Notes: generated by a model from the sequence alone, not told the origin. Positions 10,622-22,794 are shown, counted from the first letter of the stretch. The stretch: DNA of 64,000 bases from Dermanyssus gallinae (GCA_003439945.1 QVRM01002098.1:448501-512500); one strand, 5' to 3'. Program-made: numbers and translations.

Positions 10622-11171
10622 TTAGAAACTTTCTTTGTCATGTGAGTGACACGTGGCCCTCCCCTTGAGGGCAGTGTCAAATATAGCCCTGTGTTTTGCT
10701 TGATTCTTGATTAGTATCGGATGACCTGCCAGTGCCAACAGTATCCCACGGGTTCTCCCTCGTCCGGTCAAATAACGACCTTTCGTTTTCTGAGGTAACA
10801 ACTTAAGGCGCTGTTCTTCCGTCCAGCCGTGAATGCATAGGAGCCCAAGGTTCACTAAGGATCCCAAAGTTGTCTCCCGTCGGGCTCTTACTAACAATGC
10901 GTGTAGGTGGCCCGAGCCGCAAGACTCCGTCGTAGGTCATGTTTCAAAGAACCGAGCCGAGGACAGAGGCTTGCGGAACCCCGGCAGTAATCTCTTGGGT
11001 TTGGGCTCCTAGCAGAAGTTTTCCGGCCGTCCATGTATGTAATAAAATATGTAGGATGAAGGAGATATCATTATGTCTGAAAGAGGATGTCAGGAGGATG
11101 GCGGCCCCGTTTTTGACCTTTCTGCATTGTCTGTACGGTATACACCAGTTATCTCTTGATTTTTTTGGCAT
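10622..11171 (-). mobile_element. R1/Jockey-like LINE, RT fragment
   Basis: The minus strand encodes a reverse transcriptase piece. From 11171 down there is the block ITAGVPQASVLGSVL (RT motif B), then LLCIHGWTEEQRLKLLPQKTK followed by LALAGHPILI and KGRATCHS (10897-10622), the region after the YADD box in R1/TRAS/I-type elements. The YADD box itself is lost in the degenerate join at about 10900-10943. Dead fragment. Confidence 0.7.
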
Positions 11172-11619
11172 AACTTGGTAGTTATTTTCGAATGCCTATA
11201 TCGGAGAAGAAGCCTATATCGCGCGAAGACCACTCAACCTTGTCAACAGAGTCCGGACAACCAATGAAAATGGTTAAAACTCCTAAACCACCACGGTGGC
11301 AACCAATGCCTAGAAAGTAGCCGGAGTGGCCAGAATACTGGCAATATTTTATTTTTTGTTTTATAGAGGTAACTGGCAAAATGCGTTATGCACATCGGGC
11401 GACGTTGTTAAAGCCACGGTAGTGTGGGACTCGCACCCACTAAAATCCAGTCGTTCTCTTTGCCCCTTTACAGGGGGTGGCCGCAGTACCGTCTTCTCGA
11501 GATTACTTCCACTGGCCACTTTTCTTGCCATTTAGGCTGCTCGGCTTTGTGCGCCTCAGAGATACCTTGTGCGAATCTTTTTATCAGAATCCAGGATTTG
11601 TGATCCTTATCAGGGGGTT

Positions 11620-11820
11620 CTGCAGTCCTGGGTTCCGGGACAATAGCTCTCGCTCAATGTCGAAGAAGGAGCACCGCTCATAGCAGTGCCTTACATCATC
11701 CGGCTCTCCCGAGTTGCACATGCGGCATACAGGGGAGTCAGTTTTACCAATGCGGTGTAGGTACTGCTGAAAACAGGCAATATGGCCTGTTAGCAGTTGC
11801 GCGAGTGGGTAGGTAAGCGA
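11620..11820 (-). mobile_element. LINE C-terminal Cys-His fragment
   Basis: On the minus strand this reads LTGHIACFQQYLHRIG, then CRMCNSGEPDDVRHCYERC and FFDIER. The CxxC...HxxxxC pattern is the conserved C-terminal knuckle after the RNase H region of R1/Jockey-type ORF2. It lies 5' of the RT fragment on the same strand, in the wrong order for one element, so it is a separate insertion. Confidence 0.65.
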
Positions 11821-11849
11821 GCCGTGTTTGAGGCTGTACCATTTTTTAA

Positions 11850-13218
11850 GATCAGGAAGTATTGGTCTTGTCCAATATTCAGGATGGCTGGATTGCTTCT
11901 CATTGCTGGCTCCATTCGCTTAAGGTGCCGGTTCTGCTGACTAGTGTGCCCTCCGTCAGTCTGTTGGTTACAGAATACTGGCAATATAATAACCAGTGTA
12001 GTGCACCTTGTAAACGGGCTGGTACCTTACTAATTTGTACAAGGTAACAGCCCATTTGCCGTAGCTCATCACTTGCATGTGGTAAGGTAACTAGATAACT
12101 TAACCTGCCCGACAAATCAGTCGGACATGTCAAGCTATCCAGGGTTTTCCAAACAGTCCTTGGGGCAAAATATGACCGATGACTCTATACTATGGCAGCA
12201 TACTTGCGTGGCTAACTGGCAAAATGTGAAATTTCGACTGCGTGAAATTTTTTCAGGCGTTTTGGAGTGAATGATCGTAATGCGTGAGTAAATGATAGAA
12301 GCTATTTGAAATACGTTTTCCAAACGGTAAACAGTACGGGCATGCTGGCCAGCTTCTCCGTGCAACATGCTGTTGGCATAACCGGCCTTGATAACAGCAT
12401 TGCACAGGTTTCACATGATTGATCCACTACGTGATGTGCCAGAACGTGTAAGGCCACAGATCGGTCGTTTTGCTGAAAATAGCCGCGGTTGCCCACAGTA
12501 TGGAACAATGACCGCACAGATCTGTTTGGCGACGTTCCCAACAGCTGGGTCTTTCGCGCACCTTAACCTGGTGGTGTATTTTGAGGTCTGATCTAGCAAT
12601 GTCGCATTTTACATCATAGGCATTGCATATCCAGAGTTGAGGCAATGGAATTGTTTTTTTCGCAATGCTAAATGATGTCATAGACCACACGGACGCGGCC
12701 GCAAAGTGTACATATGCACTCCGGCGAAATCTCAATGAAACTTCTCGCGCACACAGATCCTCAGATGATAGTCGTGGGTGGCAAATCTGTTTTTCACTCC
12801 ACGGTAGCGAATAGCGAGCGATCTTGCAGCTTGATTTTTGAAAATAGTGCCTCGGACAGGTAATCTCGCGCCACGGGGACTGGCCTGCTCACTGGCCCTC
12901 AGAGTTCTTGTGATGTAGCGCCGTTAAGACATTTTCCGGTGGGCTTTTTTGAAGAGTAAAGTTTAAGCGAATAAACAACCCACAACCATCAGCGGACGAT
13001 TAAAGCACGCATTAATGTAATTGGGCCTGATTTATGTTAAAATATGCTAACAAAGGAGTATTATGTACAAAACATGTGAAAACAAAAATAGCTCACCACC
13101 TGGCATCTAATGTACTGCATTAGAAATGGCCTATATGCACTAAAAATTAAAAACAATTTGATTCAAATATCTAAAACACTCTTGTTTAAATGTTACAATA
13201 AAGATATCTGATTATCTT
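11850..13218. other. No gene recognised
   Basis: Mixed sequence. A short match to the P3 palindrome family is seen near 12125-12165 (GGACATGTCAAGCTATCCAGGG). Minus-strand ORFs at 12302-12735 are not supported by splice sites or composition. Confidence 0.4.
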
Positions 13219-13250
13219 GCGAACACCCTTTGTATATATAGGGTGTTCGC
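13219..13250. repeat. Short inverted repeat
   Basis: GCGAACACCCT at 13219-13229 is exactly complementary to AGGGTGTTCGC at 13240-13250, with a 10-bp AT loop. It resembles the CAGGGTG-type ends of the giant palindromes and could be a collapsed element of that kind. Confidence 0.7.
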
Positions 13251-13259
13251 AATATATAT

Positions 13260-13322
13260 ACTTAATATATATATATATATATATATATTAAGTAATATAT
13301 ATATATATATATATATATATAT
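13260..13322. repeat. (AT)n microsatellite
   Basis: Two AT runs separated by ATTAAGTA. Confidence 0.9.
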
Positions 13323-13577
13323 TTCTTCTTTTTTATCCTCTATTGTAAGATATTGTGTAGAATATTTGTCATAACGAGTGAATTATGGCATCCCCTTGAA
13401 GTGTTTTATGTCGACGTTGTTCGTCAATATGTGTGGTGCTGACGTGTGTTGTTTTTGTAGTTGCCATCTCTAATTTATAAGCACCGATTTTATGTAAGGA
13501 AGTCAGTCCTCCGAGCATGTATAGAAACCACCACGCAGGAATTATCAAGGCAAGGCCATAAATGGTACGGCGCACAC

Positions 13578-13584
<7 letters not shown>

Positions 13585-13652
<68 letters not shown>
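13585..13652. repeat. (AT)n microsatellite
   Basis: Alternating AT run 35 bp upstream of exon 2 of the membrane protein gene. Confidence 0.95.
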
Positions 13653-13660
<8 letters not shown>

Positions 13661-13689
13661 CCAATGGGCGTGTGTATTATCGGTTGCAG

Positions 13690-13868
13690 ATGAACATCAC
13701 AGTAGGAATTTCGTTGCTAAGTCTAAACCACAAGAATTTCCAAGGCGGCGTTGTGGCGATCGTATTCACGGCGACCAAGAAGAAGCTAGCGCTCGTCTAC
13801 TCGACAATGGGGCTTACCGAGACGCAAGACATTTTTTTCATACGGGAGATGAACGGCACTAAACAAAA
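13690..13868 (+). CDS. Type II membrane protein, exon 2
   Basis: GGTTGCAG precedes the exon and a strong donor GTAAGT follows it at 13869. It opens in phase 0, matching the phase-0 end of exon 1, and ends in phase 2. It encodes residues 95-153. Two N-glycosylation sequons (NIT at 96-98 and NGT at 149-151) suit a lumenal or extracellular segment. The strands VVAIVFTAT and KLALVYSTM alternate in a way typical of beta structure. Neighbouring sequence is transposon and microsatellite, from which this exon differs in codon-like composition. Not recognised by family. Confidence 0.6.
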
Positions 13869-14386
13869 GTAAGTTGCTGCCTGAGTCACCCGGTAGGTAG
13901 CAAGCTGCGCTACCTGACCGAGCAGACAAGTTAAATAATTGCAGTCTTCTGCGGGGTAAGCAGGAGCTGGTTGTTAATCCAGGCTGCCTGCCACTCGTTC
14001 AAGGTCGAAATTGGTCGTTTATTCTAGAGCAGACTTCCTTCGGGCCGTGACGAGCAGCGCAAGGTTTTCAGTTAGACTAGTGTTGCCACCTTCGCTGGTA
14101 TCAGGTCAGGCAAGCAGATTACGTAGTCATATGCTAGGTTCCATGCGGCCATAGACAATCACGGGACGCTGTAGACTTGTCCCCCCTCCTGTGTATCTTC
14201 TCCAAGATAAGAAGATAGCATCCTCTGGCGGTTGGGGAGATCCGCCCGCCGCCCCAGAGCGTGTATAATCACGTGTCAGTTGGTCGCAATAAAAGCATTC
14301 CGAAATCATGTAGAATGAATTTGAGGCACACGAACCCAGATTTTCTGGTGTGTTTATTCGATGTACTGTACTAATTCCTCGTTGTC

Positions 14387-14502
14387 GAGCCTGGTGGCGT
14401 GGTGGATTAAGTCTGCGCCTTGCAACCGGAGGAGACACATAGGTACGCGGGTTCGAGTGGTTCCGTAGACGTTAAATCTTGGCTGAGGGTCAGCCCGAAA
14501 AC
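14387..14502 (+). mobile_element. tRNA-derived SINE (family S1), internally deleted
   Basis: It starts GAGCCTGGTGGCGTGGTGG (A-box region) and contains GGGTTCGA (B-box core), then GTTAAATCTTGGCTGAGGGTCAGCCC at the 3' side. The segment between the B box and the 3' part seen in the copy at 58403-58590 is missing here. Confidence 0.75.
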
Positions 14503-16024
14503 TTTACTACTTCCTCGTTAAGGTGGTGTGCAACTATGTTCTCCCCTAGCTTGCCTATAATGTCCAGCAAGCAGATGAGGCACTAGGCTCTTGGACCCGG
14601 ACCACTTCTTGACTTCAGAATTAATAAAGTGAAACCTGCCCGCTTCCACCGAGAAGGTAACTAAATGGTCGTCCTACAGTATTGATGTGACTAGGTCCCC
14701 TTGTGAAACTTCGTCGGGGTCTTCGGCATGGGTTCTACGAGAGCCTCTGTGACCGCAGAGCGAGGGGGTGGCTTTGAAAGCTTGCCCATAACAATCTGGT
14801 GCGCAGGCGGGTAAGGTTGAGAAGGCGTCTGGATTCACTCGATTTTCTCGAGGAGGGAAGCCGTCTAAAGCAGCGATTAGTCTACCCTTTTTCCTTTTGT
14901 AGCTGTCTATGCTGAGAGCGAAGCAAGCCAGGAAGTATTCAGAGCTGTAATATTTTTACTTCTGCTAATCTATTGCCACTTCGTGAAGATCCAACCACGC
15001 AACCCCCGACCGCCGCCGTCGCTTGCCGTGACTGCGGTCGAGTCTGGTTTATCAAATCACAGCGCCCGTGTCTCCATCCGTAATGCAGTATTTTTGTGCA
15101 GAAGTCTGACCCTTTTAATAGCCAGAGGAACGCCCTATCAGTTGCGGCAGTCCGCGCCTGATGACCGATTTTAGCCGTGGTAGTCTTTGTCATCGTGTTC
15201 CCTTGCACCTAGGGTGTCCTCCTCCAGGCAAATGATGAGGTGAAGAGCTACTATCCTTAAGATTATTTTTCTCCTGCATCCTCATACCAAGCGAAGGTCC
15301 TCGAAAGACGTGCAGCAACTGACGCTACGTTCTCTGCGCCAGCTGCCAGGACCTAGCCGCCAACCTCTCGAGAACCCCTAAGATCGGTTCCTTCTACGAT
15401 CAGATTTCATTACTCTCACTACCAGCTGATGCTGGCTTGTGGCGAGGGCCTTAGGCTATCCAGTATCGAGCACGGGGCCGAATGAGAACTGCGCGGCGAC
15501 GGTAGTGGCGGCTGCTTCTCCGCTCTCTTCCTTGGTCAGCATCAGTGCCTGCACCTCTGTTCTCCTGTGTTCTGTTCTCTGCGCCGCGGTAGGCAAGACA
15601 ATCTTAGTGCCTATGCTGACCAGTGGCCCTCGGCAGGGCCGACTATCTCTTCATTGGTGTGGGCTTTATAGGAACGCTTCGCTGGGCCATTTGGCTGCGC
15701 CACGCGCGTTTTCTTTGGCGAGTATTAGTGCCCGGCATTGGGAATCCCCTTTTTGCCGGCGGTAGTAACTGCAGGACGTGGGCCCTTTTAAAGGGTTCTG
15801 GGGGTGATCGACGATGACGTGGGATCTGGTTCTTGTTTTCAGCAATCCTGGCAGAAAGTGTTCGACTTAAACAAGTTGATTTATTATTCGCTTGATATAT
15901 ATACCTAAATACACATGTTACTTTTTTCACAAGGGACGCTTAAAGCGGCGGCAAATATTACTTATGCACTCATATCAATGTATCCTATTCATATACATAG
16001 TGAGTAATTGCCTTCTGTTGGGAC
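14503..16024. other. No gene recognised
   Basis: About 1.5 kb of moderately GC-rich sequence. Near 15500-15800 the minus strand has two similar weak blocks (ALILAKE and ALMLTKEE), which hint at a decayed element, but I cannot assign it. Confidence 0.4.
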
Positions 16025-16237
16025 AACCTTTTCTTTATAATATTGACCTGTTTCTTTAACACTTGATGCTAAAACTAGACTTCCTATAAGTATACATGTC
16101 TGATCTGCCAAAAACGTTACATTTCTTTGCAATATATTCAATTTACTTATTCCCTCGACATTCTGTACGTTTACCTCTATTTATTTAACTTGCTGTATTA
16201 TTGTATCCAATATCCCTCGCTTTCTTTGTATATCCAT
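16025..16237. repeat. 213-bp direct repeat, copy 1
   Basis: Starts AACCTTTTCTTTATAATAT and ends TTTGTATATCCAT. It is nearly identical to 17186-17398. The unit contains no ORF. Confidence 0.9.
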
Positions 16238-17185
16238 TCCACCCCGCCCATTTCCCGTTTTTGCTTCCCATCAGTGTCTGCCAAACTCGATCTGGCTCCC
16301 ATGGTTGACTTTCATTTGCCCGCATCTGACGTTTTACCCTCGATTTTACCATTTACACTTAAACCTTCGCTCCTGCCCATTGCTGACTATTGTACCCAAT
16401 CCACCTACATGCGACTTTCGCTATGAGATTCCATTTTGCTTTTACCCGATGTTATATATATTATGTCTTCACTATGTGCATCTGCTTAATATCATTTATT
16501 TGTAATATTCTTAATTATAATACTAAATCTTAGCTTACTTTGTATTTCCCTTTGTACAAAAACTTGCCCCCTTAAACTCTCTGGCGCAACTAAAACGGCA
16601 ACAAAATGTCAGTCTTATCGCATCTTCTTGTACTATTTCTTACTTTCTCCCAAACCCCGCATTATCGACCAAATCGGCATTTGGAAATATAGTCCATGGC
16701 CTATATTCCTATATATTAAACCCCCAGAGATCCTTATGCCGTATTGTAGTTCTCTCTCTCTTTCAGTTTTCTTTCTCCGTAACTACTCTCTTTCTTAGAA
16801 ATAACCATTAATTGTAGTTCTTGTCACCCAAAGTTGCTTTTACGGATTTTGATAGTCAAACTTTCTCCCCTGCAATACTAGCTTCATTTCCCCCCTAACC
16901 CCATTAAATACCAAGTTGCGCTTATGTGATTTAAACACCATGCCCAGCTTTGTTCTCTATCTGCCACCCTAATCCAAGTAGTATTCATCTTTCGCGCTAT
17001 TCTCTTTATACACATAAAAAATCACCGACGGCAACAGAGAGACTTACCTGGCCACCTTAGCGACCATAAATATCTAGATGTCAGACTGTTATTATAATTA
17101 TTCGAACTGTGTTATACCTTTAAATGTTTCTAATAACTCTACCCTCTTAACTTTTTCGTCGTTTGACGCGGTGGAGTTTGGTTTT

Positions 17186-17398
17186 AACCTTTTCTTTATA
17201 ATATCGACTTGTTTCTTTAACACTTGATGCTAAAACTAGACTTCGTACAAGTATACATGTCTGATCTGCCAAAAACGTTACATTTCTTTGCAATATATCC
17301 AATTTACTTATTCCCTCGACATTCTGTACGTTTACCTCTATTTATTTAACTTGCTGTGTTATTGTATCCAATATCCCTCGCTTTCTTTGTATATCCAT
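17186..17398. repeat. 213-bp direct repeat, copy 2
   Basis: Differs from copy 1 at only a handful of positions. The 948-bp interval between the copies is T-rich and noncoding. The repeat ends about 150 bp before the ORF1 region of retroelement copy H. Confidence 0.9.
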
Positions 17399-17924
17399 AT
17401 ACAATCCGATCCCTATTGGGCTCTCTGAGAACCGTGTTCGATTTGCCAACGTCATCGCTTGCCATAGGCTTGTGCCTAATTTGCGGCCGGGGGGGTCGTT
17501 ACGGCCTAGAAGCAGAGCAGTTCGTGTGGTAGTGTCTCCAATTGCCAGTTGTTGGGCCCCGGTTCAACTCCCAAGATTGTCATTATCTTTTTTCTCTTGG
17601 TTTTTTTAAACGCCTATTTGTTCCAAGGCATTTGGACATATAGGACGATGCCGGACGAATCCAGTGGCAATAAGCCGCCTAGTAGTTTGGATATCTCCAA
17701 ACTCAGGATAGGAAATAGTCAAAGATACACCAGTCGCTGTCCAAGCTGATGTCTCGAAGCCGGCTGAGAAGAGGTCCTGCAGCGCATTACCTCGTGTATT
17801 ACAAGTTGAACCAACTACAGGTGCCAGAATTTCGGAAATCTTAGACGGAGGTGTAAAATTAGGGTGTAAGCGAAGAAAGGGTTCCTCAGTTGAGTGCGAT
17901 GAACAAGACGAATAGTTTACGCTG

Positions 17925-18699
17925 GTGGTGTCCAAGCGTGAGCAGAAGGTTAAATCTCGTGAGCAACGTCAGTTGGTCAAGCTGAGAACGGAGGCGTCTA
18001 GCGGTCAATTCAACGCCTTTAAAGTAGTCATACGCAGAAAGACCACTGAGAATCCAGCTTCTAACGAGTTTGCTGACGGCACATTACTGCAGTTAGGTAA
18101 GGCTATTCATTCTAATTGCCCTGACTGCAAGATATCAAGCAGTAAGGCCGCCATTTCTGTATGGGTCAACACAGAGGACGCGGCTAGAAAACTGACGCAG
18201 CTTTCTGCAATAGGATCGATACCCGTCACGGTAACCTGTCCAGCTCTAACGTCATTCAAGGCGAGAATTCAAGGCGTCGATGTTGCGTTTACAGACGACG
18301 AGATATGCCAAGAACTAGCAGATTATGGTGTGGTGCACGTTAGACGTCTATTCCGGACAGGTCACACTGGCAAGACCCCACTTAGCAAGGTGATCTTGAT
18401 CTTCTAAACAGTCGAGATGTGTTAACTGTAGTGGCCCCCACGTGGCCGGATCGCCTTCCTGTCCGCGTGTGGCCTACTTCCGCGAGCGGAACAGGATCAT
18501 CATGGAGGCGAGAGTTCTACAACAAGTAAAGGCATCGCATCCGTCTGCATCGATCACCGAGGAACCTGATGCCAAAGCTGCTGTCGTGGAAGACGTGCAA
18601 CCCGGTGGTTCCAGCAAAGATAAGGCTTTGTACGCTGCTGTACTTAGGGGACATTTCTACCACACAGGAAAGCTCCTCACCGTAGCTGCTTCTTCCTAA
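17925..18699 (+). pseudogene. ORF1 of copy H, CCHC gag-like
   Basis: 17925-18407 is open for 160 residues and resembles ORF1 proteins of arthropod LINEs: a basic N-terminus followed by an alternating region that could be an RRM-like fold (SSSKAAISVWVNTEDAARKL, TCPALTSFKARIQGVD). After a frameshift, CVNCSGPHVAGSPSCP at about 18418-18465 is a CxxCx4HxxxxxC-type zinc knuckle, and the frame runs on to 18699. Such proteins bind the element RNA. One frameshift and lost start make it a pseudogene. Confidence 0.6.
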
Positions 18700-18972
18700 T
18701 CCGCGACCGCTACCGAGGCCCAAACGAAAGCGAACCAACACATACAGGAGTCGTCAAGCTCGGCCGCGGTATACCGCTAAACTCACCACAAAGGGACACA
18801 CCCGTAACAAGACGTCTCGCAGAGTTGTTGGGGGCGCCTTAACAGACGTCGCTCGGATGCTAGAGGGCGTCAGCTCTGATCTGGCATCAACTTTGAGAAC
18901 AATCGTGGAAGCTCTGAAACCTTTATTGGCTCTCCTTCCACTCGCAGAGAAGCTTAAAGCCTTTACATCATA

Positions 18973-21299
18973 ATGCCAGATAATAATAACCCAAGCGGAA
19001 CTGAGGCCGCACAAACATCTCCATTCTTGGATAACTCCAACAGGGCTACATGCCCGGTTTGCAAAGGTGTGTTCACGAAAAGGGGTCTTGCCAAACACAT
19101 ATAAGCCAGGCATGCTGACGCCGCCAACAGGCCGTTTACAGTCGACGGAAGAAATTGATATAGACACTCCACTCGTCGACATTCAGGCAAACATGCGTCA
19201 AGCCAAACTGCTACGCATTTGACCAAAATCTGTAAGGCCTACTCTTGCACAGGAACTTACTAACGTCTTCTCAAACGTCGCCAAGGACAACGACTTCTCC
19301 GCCTGGTACTCTTTGTTCTCCTTCGCTCCGGTCGTGCTGCGACTTCCACAAGCGGAAAAGAATGCCCGGTCCCTGTCTGTCGTGATTAGAAAGAACTACG
19401 CGAATTTTCAGTGGAAAAAAGGCTTAGGGACCTGACGCACGAGGGTTCGGAATCGAAGGGTTACCTCGTCGATAAGCTCTCCAGACGGATGAGTCAAGCT
19501 GTCGGAAGGCGATATCTCAGGTGCAGCTAGATTGGTGAGCTCTGAGGATATTCTAGCGCCAGTGAACGAAAATACGGAAGCCATGAAGACCTCCAGTCGG
19601 AGTTCAGCTGCCGGCCTGGATTTTATGAGACCCCGTCTACTTCAGGACCTACTGTCCTGGTACACTGGGCAGCACGGCTGAGCGATTAGCCGACGCCATT
19701 TCCAAAGTAGTTGATGTGCTCAGATGGGGCTCGCCCCCATCCTGTTTTATATAACTTATCTTCGGAGTACGGATGTTTGCACTAAAGAAAAAGATGGATC
19801 ATTACGCCCTATCGCCTGTTCCTCGGCCGTTTGCCGATTGGCAGCCAAAATCAGCTGTCAAGATAATAAGGATGCTGTTTTAGCAGCTCTTGGCGATCAC
19901 CAGCTAGGATTCGCTACCCCTGGCGGTACAGAGGTAGCAGTACACTGTGCCCGTACATTTCTGCAATGGCGCAAAGTACCGACAGTGATGGTCAAAGTGA
20001 TGGTCCTGGACCTGCTAGGTGTGCCCTTGCTGCCGGATGGGATACCAAAAGCACTAGCCGGCCGGAAAGACAAACTGAATATCGCCACAGGCAGACTATC
20101 CCAATTGGGGGCCCACTGCGGTCTGTTTCTCCTTAGATCGTGCTTTTCAGCCACGAGGTTAACACACCTAGTTTAAGGTTGCAATTTATCCTCATCGCCT
20201 GAACTTTTACAGCTTTTTAATGATCTTGGCTTAGACTTTTTAGATGAGATACTAAATCTTCAGCTTACCGCTAGGGCAATGGATCAAATAATGCTTCCGA
20301 TCACTCTAGGCGGCTTAGGTATGCCGGACGCGGTCATGATGGCTGGACCCGCGATCGTGTCATCATTGACTCAGGCTTCGGAGAGGGTTAGGGCTTTATT
20401 GGATAAGGATGGATGGGAAGCATATAACGCTGAACTACAAAAGCTGACCGACAGATTGTTGTCTTTATTTGACTTCCCTCCCGATGAAAGAATAAACAGA
20501 GCAGCTAGACAGACCCTCTGCAAGAAAAGCGATTAGCAAGCCTAATCGATATAGCCCGCATTGTGGTTGGCAAAGCCAGGCTTCGAGCCGTTAGTAGTCA
20601 AGGGGCTGGAGCCTGGTTGCATGCCCTACCCTGTCCACGAATAGGGACGCTTTTGGATGATGAGACGACGCGCATCAGCACAGGATTGCGGCTTGGTGTT
20701 GACCTAATTGTCCCTCACCGATGTCGTTGTGGCTACCTTGTAGACGCTTTGGCGCATCATGGCTTATCATGCGCCTTAAGTGCAGGCCGAAGAGCACGCC
20801 ACTCTGTATTAAATGACACTTTCAGTCGAGCACTGAGGTCTGCTGGTTTCCGTGCGTACTAGAATCTCTGGGTCTATCCAGAGACGGCGGAAAAAGGCCT
20901 GACGGTCTTACTCTAACCCCCTTTAAGCGTGGTCGCATGCTTGTTTGGGACGCAACTGTAACCGATTCATTAGCCCCTTCGATGGTCTGTGCAGGTGCGG
21001 ACCAGGCAGGTTATGCGTCTAGGTTAGCAGAGGCTAACAAATGTAGAAAATACTCTGGCGTTGGTTATCCACATTAATTTTGTCCGTTGGCTTTTTTAAC
21101 AATGGGAGGACCAGGCCCGCTTACATTGAAATTGATTCAGCGCGTGGGTAGAAGCAGAAGCCTTAATCTCTCCACGGGAGACTCAAGAGCATTGGAATTT
21201 TTGCGTCGGAGGCTGTCGCTTGACATCCAACGAGGAAACGCAGCACGTGTTCGGGGCACATTGTTGAACTGGGCTAATCCTGGGTTAGAGAACCCGTAA
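18973..21299 (+). pseudogene. ORF2 of copy H (C2H2, RT remnant, RLE)
   Basis: MPDNNNPSGTEA at 18973 opens the frame. A C2H2 finger (CPVCKGVFTKRGLAKHI, then a stop, then ARH) lies at about 19050-19115, as at the N-terminus of R2-type proteins. 19770-20000 encodes an early RT block (LRPIACSSAVCRLAAK, LGFATPGGTEVAVH). 20279-21299 encodes the post-RT region, CRCGYLVD then HGLSCAL, KRPDGL, WDATVTDSLAP and the QRGNAARV tail. At least six stops or frameshifts are present. Confidence 0.65.
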
Positions 21300-21339
21300 A
21301 TACACGTTAACACGGAGACAATTGTTCACTTCAAAGTGC

Positions 21340-22586
21340 TAACATAAAGTCATTTAATAAAGTTCTACTCTACCCATATTCTCTCAAAACCCCTTTAACA
21401 GATTTTAATATTTTTTGTGTCCGCCATAACATATGCCTTTTTTAAATACAAAATCCTGCTACGCGTACCCCTTAGCCCGCAATCTCGATGCTTCTACGAC
21501 CTGACATAAACCAAGTATTGTATAATCATCTAACCTTTACCCTTTCCTAAATCCGCATTGCCCGTTGCCCATCTTCCAATTTGTCTGTAGAAATCTGTTC
21601 CGTGCGCCAACCCTCCGGATGTTTGCTTCTTCTAAACATACTATTAAGTTGCTTCGTTGGATAGCCCACGTATTTCCGAATTCCTAAACAATTCCTATCG
21701 AAATTCCCTCAAGATTACACGCAGTTTTGGGTGCATGTTTTTTGCCACGCGTTCGATCTCATCTGCTGCGATTGAAGTTTCAGTGTTAGTTATTTTTCTT
21801 TCGAGACTGGTTACGCTACTCTTGATGAAAAGTGTAATGCAGTGTTAATTTATACCGTGTATGTTTTATCCTGCTTCTTAATTTATTAACACGTGAAATC
21901 TATTCTTGGTTTCTCTGTAGTAGGTCCAATACTATTCTGCCTTAGCAGCGTCCCTTCCAATTACCATTATGTTGCCCACTTCTACTCTTACATCAAGCCT
22001 TCACGAGTCTGATCATACGATCATGTGAATAATCATATCATCCAGAACGCAGACGGTTTCAGAATGCTAGACGAAGTCGCAAAGGAGACCAAAGTTGTGA
22101 CGTTGCTGCAGAGAAAGCTCTGAAAGTTTCTTGAGAAAACTTGCAACATCACAGTTCTACTAGGTATAGCTAACTAAAACGCGTTGTTCAATGAAGAACT
22201 AGTTGATTAATAGAACTTTGGGAGACCTGCTTGAGACTGGATCATCGGATTGGCAGGTGCAGTGTCAATATCTTAGCTTTTCACCTTTGTACACAAGTCT
22301 GCTTATCCACAAGAAAGCGAGAAGAGGTTATAAGGAGAGAGAGAGAAAACAAGGTGTCAGAGTTTTCACGATGTTCCCTTCTGCACTTTTGATTTGTCTG
22401 TACTGAACGAATGGGAATTAGCACCTACGCGCAACCTGCTAAGCTGGGTAGATCTTTGTTGCTATAGAACCGTCTCAAGTCGTGAGTTACGCATCCAGAT
22501 GCAGTTCCACTCTCTTCCTAGAAAAATCATGTTCATACAGAGAAAGCCGTTTTATACTACAAGCCACCTCTGCTATTCTCTTTCAG
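21340..22586. other. No gene recognised
   Basis: Intron 2 of the membrane protein gene continues here. The T-rich part up to about 21900 may be 3' UTR of copy H. A small open stretch near 22080 is not supported by splice sites. Confidence 0.4.
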
Positions 22587-22794
22587 CTACCGGGAGAGCA
22601 TACGTAGCAACTATAAATCGAGCCCGAGCGTTGGACATTTCAAGTTCGACCGGGGTCAGCACACAGATGGGACGGGCGCGCCGAGTATAGAAGTAGCAAC
22701 CTTCAGGGTGGAAGTCAATTTTGACCTCATCGAAAAGAAGCTTCTCGTGAGAACCTGCGACCTGACTAGTTGTGTCGGGACATTAAATGAAAAG
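22587..22794 (+). CDS. Type II membrane protein, exon 3
   Basis: A pyrimidine-rich acceptor (CTATTCTCTTTCAG) precedes it and donor GTATGG follows. The first base completes the phase-2 codon left by exon 2 (AA|C, Asn154) and the exon ends in phase 0. It encodes residues 154-223, with a strand-rich segment ATFRVEVNFDLIEKKLLVRT followed by CDLTSC (Cys211 and Cys216), suggesting a beta-sandwich with a local disulfide. A distant resemblance to the first strands of C2 or Ig-like folds is possible, but I would not assign one. Confidence 0.6.

Larger units (their letters stand above)
17549..21339 (+). mobile_element. Two-ORF RLE-type non-LTR retrotransposon (copy H), decayed
   Basis: A decayed but nearly whole element on the plus strand. 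ORF1 (about 17925-18699) ends in a CCHC knuckle. ORF2 (about 18973-21299) starts with a C2H2 finger, has fragments of RT, then the zinc-knuckle-like block and the endonuclease tail. A large deletion around 20020 joins the early RT region directly to the post-RT LDLLGVPLLPDG block. Stops and frameshifts are spread throughout. The RLSQLGAHCGLFLLRSCFSA block is nearly the same as in copy F at 31320-31400, which ties the two to one family. Confidence 0.75.

Noticed and set aside
16025..17398. Reading the 213-bp direct repeats as LTRs
   Set aside because: No TG...CA ends, primer site, polypurine tract or flanking target duplication.
22587..22794. Assigning exon 3 of the membrane protein to a C2 domain
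   Set aside because: Only two strands look similar; the calcium-binding aspartates and the rest of the fold are not seen.
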